The notes below the pieces were generated by a model. That model ran no database searches. It was given only the letters and a program-made list of their open reading frames with translations, and was not told where the DNA came from. A program made the translations under genes and the position numbers. From Rhizobium sp. NFR03 (lineage in GTDB: Bacteria > Pseudomonadota > Alphaproteobacteria > Rhizobiales > Rhizobiaceae), in the NCBI RefSeq assembly GCF_900111275.1, contig NZ_FOGR01000004.1, forward strand, positions 434,001 to 498,000: 64,000 nucleotides of DNA. Direction: 5' to 3'. Shown here piece by piece: positions 61,130-64,000 of the stretch (position 1 is its first letter; each line of letters starts with the position of its first letter).

Positions 61130-61526
61130 CACGCGCACCGGCGGGGAAGAAAAGGCCGAAATTGCCTTCATCATCACTACGGAACGACCCCTTTCTTCCC
61201 CGCCCATCGACACCCGCCTACTCTCGAACCGCGCAGCCGGCCCAAAACCGGCTGCACAGGCACTGTGGGCAGGGAATGATTCGTTTTTAGGGACATCACA
61301 AATCGCTTGACGCGACTCAGCAACCGACCTCAACCTCTAACGGACGCGGACGGATATATGTGGATACGGCGTAACAGGCTTCAGGCTCTGTATATGGGAC
61401 GGCTCAACGTATACCCTGAGCCGAGAGAATCGGGAGCGATCGATGGATCGACCCTTCATCGGCACCGACATTGTCGCAAGCAGGAATCCCGCCTGCAAGC
61501 GGAAGCACAGCGAGGAAAGAAACGAC

Positions 61527-62789
61527 ATGGCCCCAACGGCCCCAACGACACGCTCCGGCCCTGATGACGGGGCGCCGGCAACATCGGCGGATCTGACGAT
61601 CGCAGCGGATGCGAGCGCGCTGTCGGAACAGCTGAAGGCGATGCGCGAGCGGTTGTTTCCGCCGACCGCCACGAAGACGCTTCGGGCGTTCTCCTCCGGC
61701 GAGGCGGCCAAGCTGATCGGCGTTTCCGATGGCTATCTGCGCCAGTTATCGCTGGCGGGCGAGGGGCCGCAGCCGGCAACCGGCGCCGGAGGCCGACGCT
61801 TCTATTCGCTCGCCGACATCAACGCGCTGCGCCTCCATCTGTCCGAACAGGCGCTGGCCAAGGGACATGTCGCCAAGGCGCGCGGTTACCTGCCCCGGCG
61901 GGACGCGGAGGCCGGCGAACGTCTGCAGGTCATCTCCGTCACCAATTTCAAGGGCGGCTCGGGCAAGACGACATCGGCCGTGCATCTGGCGCAATATCTG
62001 GCGCTGACCGGCCACCGGGTGCTCGCGATCGATCTCGATCCGCAGGCCTCCCTGTCGGCGCTCTTCGGCTATCAGCCCGAGCTGGACCTCACCGGCAACG
62101 ACACGCTCTACGGCGCCATCCGCTACGATGCAGAACAGCGGCCCTTGTCCGACGTCATCCGCCAGACCTATTTCCCCGGGCTCGATCTCGTGCCCGGCAA
62201 TATCGAGCTGCAGGAGTTCGAGCATGTGACGCCGCAGGCGCTGGCCGATCGCCAGTCGGGGCGGGAGGGGGCGGGGCCCCTGTTCTTCGCCCGCATCCAG
62301 GCCGTTCTGGACACTGTGGAATCCGATTACGATGTGGTCGTCATCGATTGCCCGCCGCAGCTCGGCTATCTCACGCTGTCGGCGCTCTGCGCCTCGACCT
62401 CCGTCATCGTCACCGTGCACCCGCAGATGCTGGATATCGCCTCGATGAACCAGTTCCTGTTCATGACGGCCGACCTGCTGTCCGTCGTGCGGGATGCGGG
62501 GGGAACGCTGAACTTCGATTTCCTGCGTTACCTCGTCACCCGCTTCGAGCCGAATGACGGGCCGCAGGCGCAGATCGTCGGCTTTATGCGCTCGCTGTTC
62601 GGCGAACGGGTGCTGACGGCCCCCATGGTCAAATCGACCGCCGTGTCGGATGCGGGCCTGACCAAGCAGACGCTCTACGAGGTCGGACGAGAGAATTTTA
62701 CCCGCGCGACCTACGACCGCGCGGTGGAATCGATGAATGCCGTCAACAGCGAGATCGAAACGCTGGTGCATGCGGTGTGGAACCGCTGA
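61527..62789 (+). CDS. repA: RepA, ParA-type partition ATPase of a repABC replicon
   Basis: 420 residues from the ATG at 61527 (AGGAAAG upstream); an in-frame ATG at 61443 with GGGAG would give 448. The N-terminal helix-turn-helix (FSSGEAAKLIGVSDGYLRQLSLAGEGPQP) precedes the deviant Walker A ISVTNFKGGSGKTTSAVHLAQYL, DLDPQASLSALFGYQ, and Walker B YDVVVIDCPPQLGYLTLSAL. RepA partitions the plasmid with RepB and represses the repABC operon. It lies directly after the parS sites and 89 nt before repB. Confidence 0.94.
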   Translation: MAPTAPTTRSGPDDGAPATSADLTIAADASALSEQLKAMRERLFPPTATKTLRAFSSGEAAKLIGVSDGYLRQLSLAGEGPQPATGAGGRRFYSLADINALRLHLSEQALAKGHVAKARGYLPRRDAEAGERLQVISVTNFKGGSGKTTSAVHLAQYLALTGHRVLAIDLDPQASLSALFGYQPELDLTGNDTLYGAIRYDAEQRPLSDVIRQTYFPGLDLVPGNIELQEFEHVTPQALADRQSGREGAGPLFFARIQAVLDTVESDYDVVVIDCPPQLGYLTLSALCASTSVIVTVHPQMLDIASMNQFLFMTADLLSVVRDAGGTLNFDFLRYLVTRFEPNDGPQAQIVGFMRSLFGERVLTAPMVKSTAVSDAGLTKQTLYEVGRENFTRATYDRAVESMNAVNSEIETLVHAVWNR

Positions 62790-62878
62790 CGGGACTTTGC
62801 GACGGGCCGCAAGGCGCCGCGCTGTTGCTTAAGGGTTGAGCGAGAGGCTTTCGGGCCGCTTTCGCAGAAAGGGATCGG

Positions 62879-64000
62879 ATGATGGCGGGGAACCGCAAGA
62901 GCGAACTGAAGGCGCTGTTTGGTGGCGGGCTGAGCCCGGCCGACGTGGCGCGTGCGGCGCAGGCTCATAAGCCGGCTCAACAGCTGAGCCCGCAGCCGGG
63001 CACCGAAGGTCCGGCACCGGAGCGGAAATCGGCTGTCGAGGACGGCAGTGCCGGTCCTGCAAGCCCGGGCGAGGGTACGCCGCATACGCGCAGCGCCTCC
63101 AGCGCGGTCAAGGCCATGGGGCTGTCGCTGAATGCCATCACCCGCGAGGCTGAAGAGGCCCGCGTGCTGCGTCAGGCGCTGTTGGAAGGCGAACGCGTTG
63201 TTGGCATCGACCCCGCGCAGATCGAGGCTTCCTTTGTCGAGGATCGCCTGGCGATCGACGGCCCGACGGACGAGGATTTCGAGGCGCTGGTCGAGAGCGT
63301 GCGCGAAGCCGGGCAGCAGGTGCCGGTGCTTCTGCGCCCGCACCCGGAAAAACAGGGCTTCTACCAGACCGCCTATGGCCACCGCCGCATTCGCGCCGCT
63401 GCCCGCCTCGGCCGTCCGGTCAAGGCGGTCATTCGCGCTCTGACCGACGACGAGCTGGTTCTGGCGCAGGGCAAGGAGAACGCCGAGCGGCGCAATCTCT
63501 CCTTCATCGAGCGCGCGCTTTTTGCCCGCAATCTCACCGAGCGGGGTTTCGACCGCAAGACGATCGGCGATGCGCTGGCCGTGCAGAAGAGCGAGCTTTC
63601 GCGGCTGTTGCAGGTGGTCGAGAGCGTGCCGGACCGGTTCATCCGCCACATCGGCCCGGCGCCGAAGGTCGGGCGCGAGCGCTGGATGAAGCTTGGGGAG
63701 ATCCTGTCGAAAGAAGCCCGGCAGGTGCAGTCCATCGACGTCATCCATTCCGCAAAGTTCAAGGCGGCCGACAGCGACCGGCGCTTCCAGATCCTGTTTT
63801 CCCATCTCGACGCCATCGGCAAGCCGATGAAGATCCGGCGCGGGGCAGGAGAGGACGATGCAAGGCCGCTGGCGGATGCACAGGGCCGGGTCTTTGCCCG
63901 GCTCAAGGTGGAGGGCGGGACGACGCGGATCGAGTTTGCCGAGCACACGCCGTCGGCCTTCATCGACGCCGCAGCCGAGCTTCTGGCCAGGGCGCACGAG
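62879..64000 (+). CDS. repB: RepB, ParB-type centromere-binding protein (partial, 3' end outside window)
   Basis: The first 374 codons are present. Motifs of the ParB/Spo0J family: GQQVPVLLRPH, YGHRRIRAAARLG (the GxRR loop of the CTP-binding fold), GKENAERRNLSFIERALFARNL, then the helix-turn-helix FDRKTIGDALAVQKSELSRLLQVV. AAAGGG precedes two adjacent ATGs (62879, 62882). RepB binds the parS palindromes at 61.1 kb. repC, which carries the origin, must lie to the right of the window. Confidence 0.94.
   Translation, partial: MMAGNRKSELKALFGGGLSPADVARAAQAHKPAQQLSPQPGTEGPAPERKSAVEDGSAGPASPGEGTPHTRSASSAVKAMGLSLNAITREAEEARVLRQALLEGERVVGIDPAQIEASFVEDRLAIDGPTDEDFEALVESVREAGQQVPVLLRPHPEKQGFYQTAYGHRRIRAAARLGRPVKAVIRALTDDELVLAQGKENAERRNLSFIERALFARNLTERGFDRKTIGDALAVQKSELSRLLQVVESVPDRFIRHIGPAPKVGRERWMKLGEILSKEARQVQSIDVIHSAKFKAADSDRRFQILFSHLDAIGKPMKIRRGAGEDDARPLADAQGRVFARLKVEGGTTRIEFAEHTPSAFIDAAAELLARAHE

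Overview
The window is a GC-rich stretch of an alphaproteobacterial accessory replicon, most probably from the Rhizobium/Agrobacterium group. The strongest evidence is the right end. It carries repA and the start of repB of a repABC plasmid partition/replication operon, preceded by two perfect copies of the 16-bp parS palindrome known from rhizobial repABC replicons. The rest is a typical secondary-replicon mix of short operons, each with a divergent regulator (LysR, LacI, TetR, HxlR, AraC), several ABC uptake systems, chemoreceptors and two-component systems. No rRNA, tRNA, CRISPR or intact insertion sequence was recognised.

Layout. 1-2.1 kb: a response regulator (cut by the window edge) and its CHASE4-type sensor kinase. 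2.3-6.7 kb: small exported protein, then a LysR regulator divergent from an MFS exporter, a Tat-exported hydrolase and a cyclophilin-like protein. 6.8-10.3 kb: class I glutamine amidotransferase, hybrid sensor kinase and a convergent LuxR-type response regulator. 10.4-14.3 kb: a proline-hinged autotransporter translationally coupled to an IalB-like protein. 14.5-24.2 kb: a LysR-controlled group with ring-cleaving dioxygenase, cysteine hydrolase, XapX protein, Tat-exported amidohydrolase, HigA antitoxin, DoxX protein, MFS exporter with an extra C-terminal domain, alpha/beta hydrolase and gamma-glutamylcyclotransferase. I read this as a quinone/aromatic detoxification or catabolic island. 24.4-29.9 kb: LivK-type binding protein, isochorismatase, AraC/DJ-1 regulator, DUF982 protein, and an ECF sigma/anti-sigma pair divergent from a DUF4394 protein.

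30-35 kb: a LacI repressor facing an amino-acid-type ABC importer whose permease and ATPase are fused in one chain, followed by a FAD amino-acid oxidase-like enzyme. Three ACCGGT-centred palindromes sit in the regulatory gap. 35-41.8 kb: DUF72 protein, small stress-type proteins with GGAAC-N16-NGTT promoters of the general stress sigma factor EcfG, a decayed oligopeptide ABC ATPase fragment abutting an amidohydrolase, and a DMT exporter. 41.8-46.2 kb: three regulator/enzyme pairs (TetR/Rid, SDR/HxlR, LysR/aldo-keto reductase). 46.2-52.3 kb: a betaine/choline-type ABC importer (binding protein, permease, ATPase) next to a TetR regulator and an N-methylproline-demethylase-like flavoenzyme, suggesting use of quaternary or N-methylated amines. 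53.1-60.3 kb: CheW, two methyl-accepting chemoreceptors with C-terminal CheR-docking peptides and a PAS-HTH regulator between them. 60.3-61.4 kb: a decayed 5' end of thiC with its TPP riboswitch, then the parS sites. 61.4-64 kb: repA and repB.

Three lesions indicate gene loss on this replicon: the thiC remnant, the oligopeptide ABC ATPase remnant, and an apparent higB remnant beside intact higA. The best candidates for new biology are the LysR island with the same 10-N10-10 operator in front of two transcription units, the mutated TPP riboswitch beside the centromere, and several multi-copy operator arrays.
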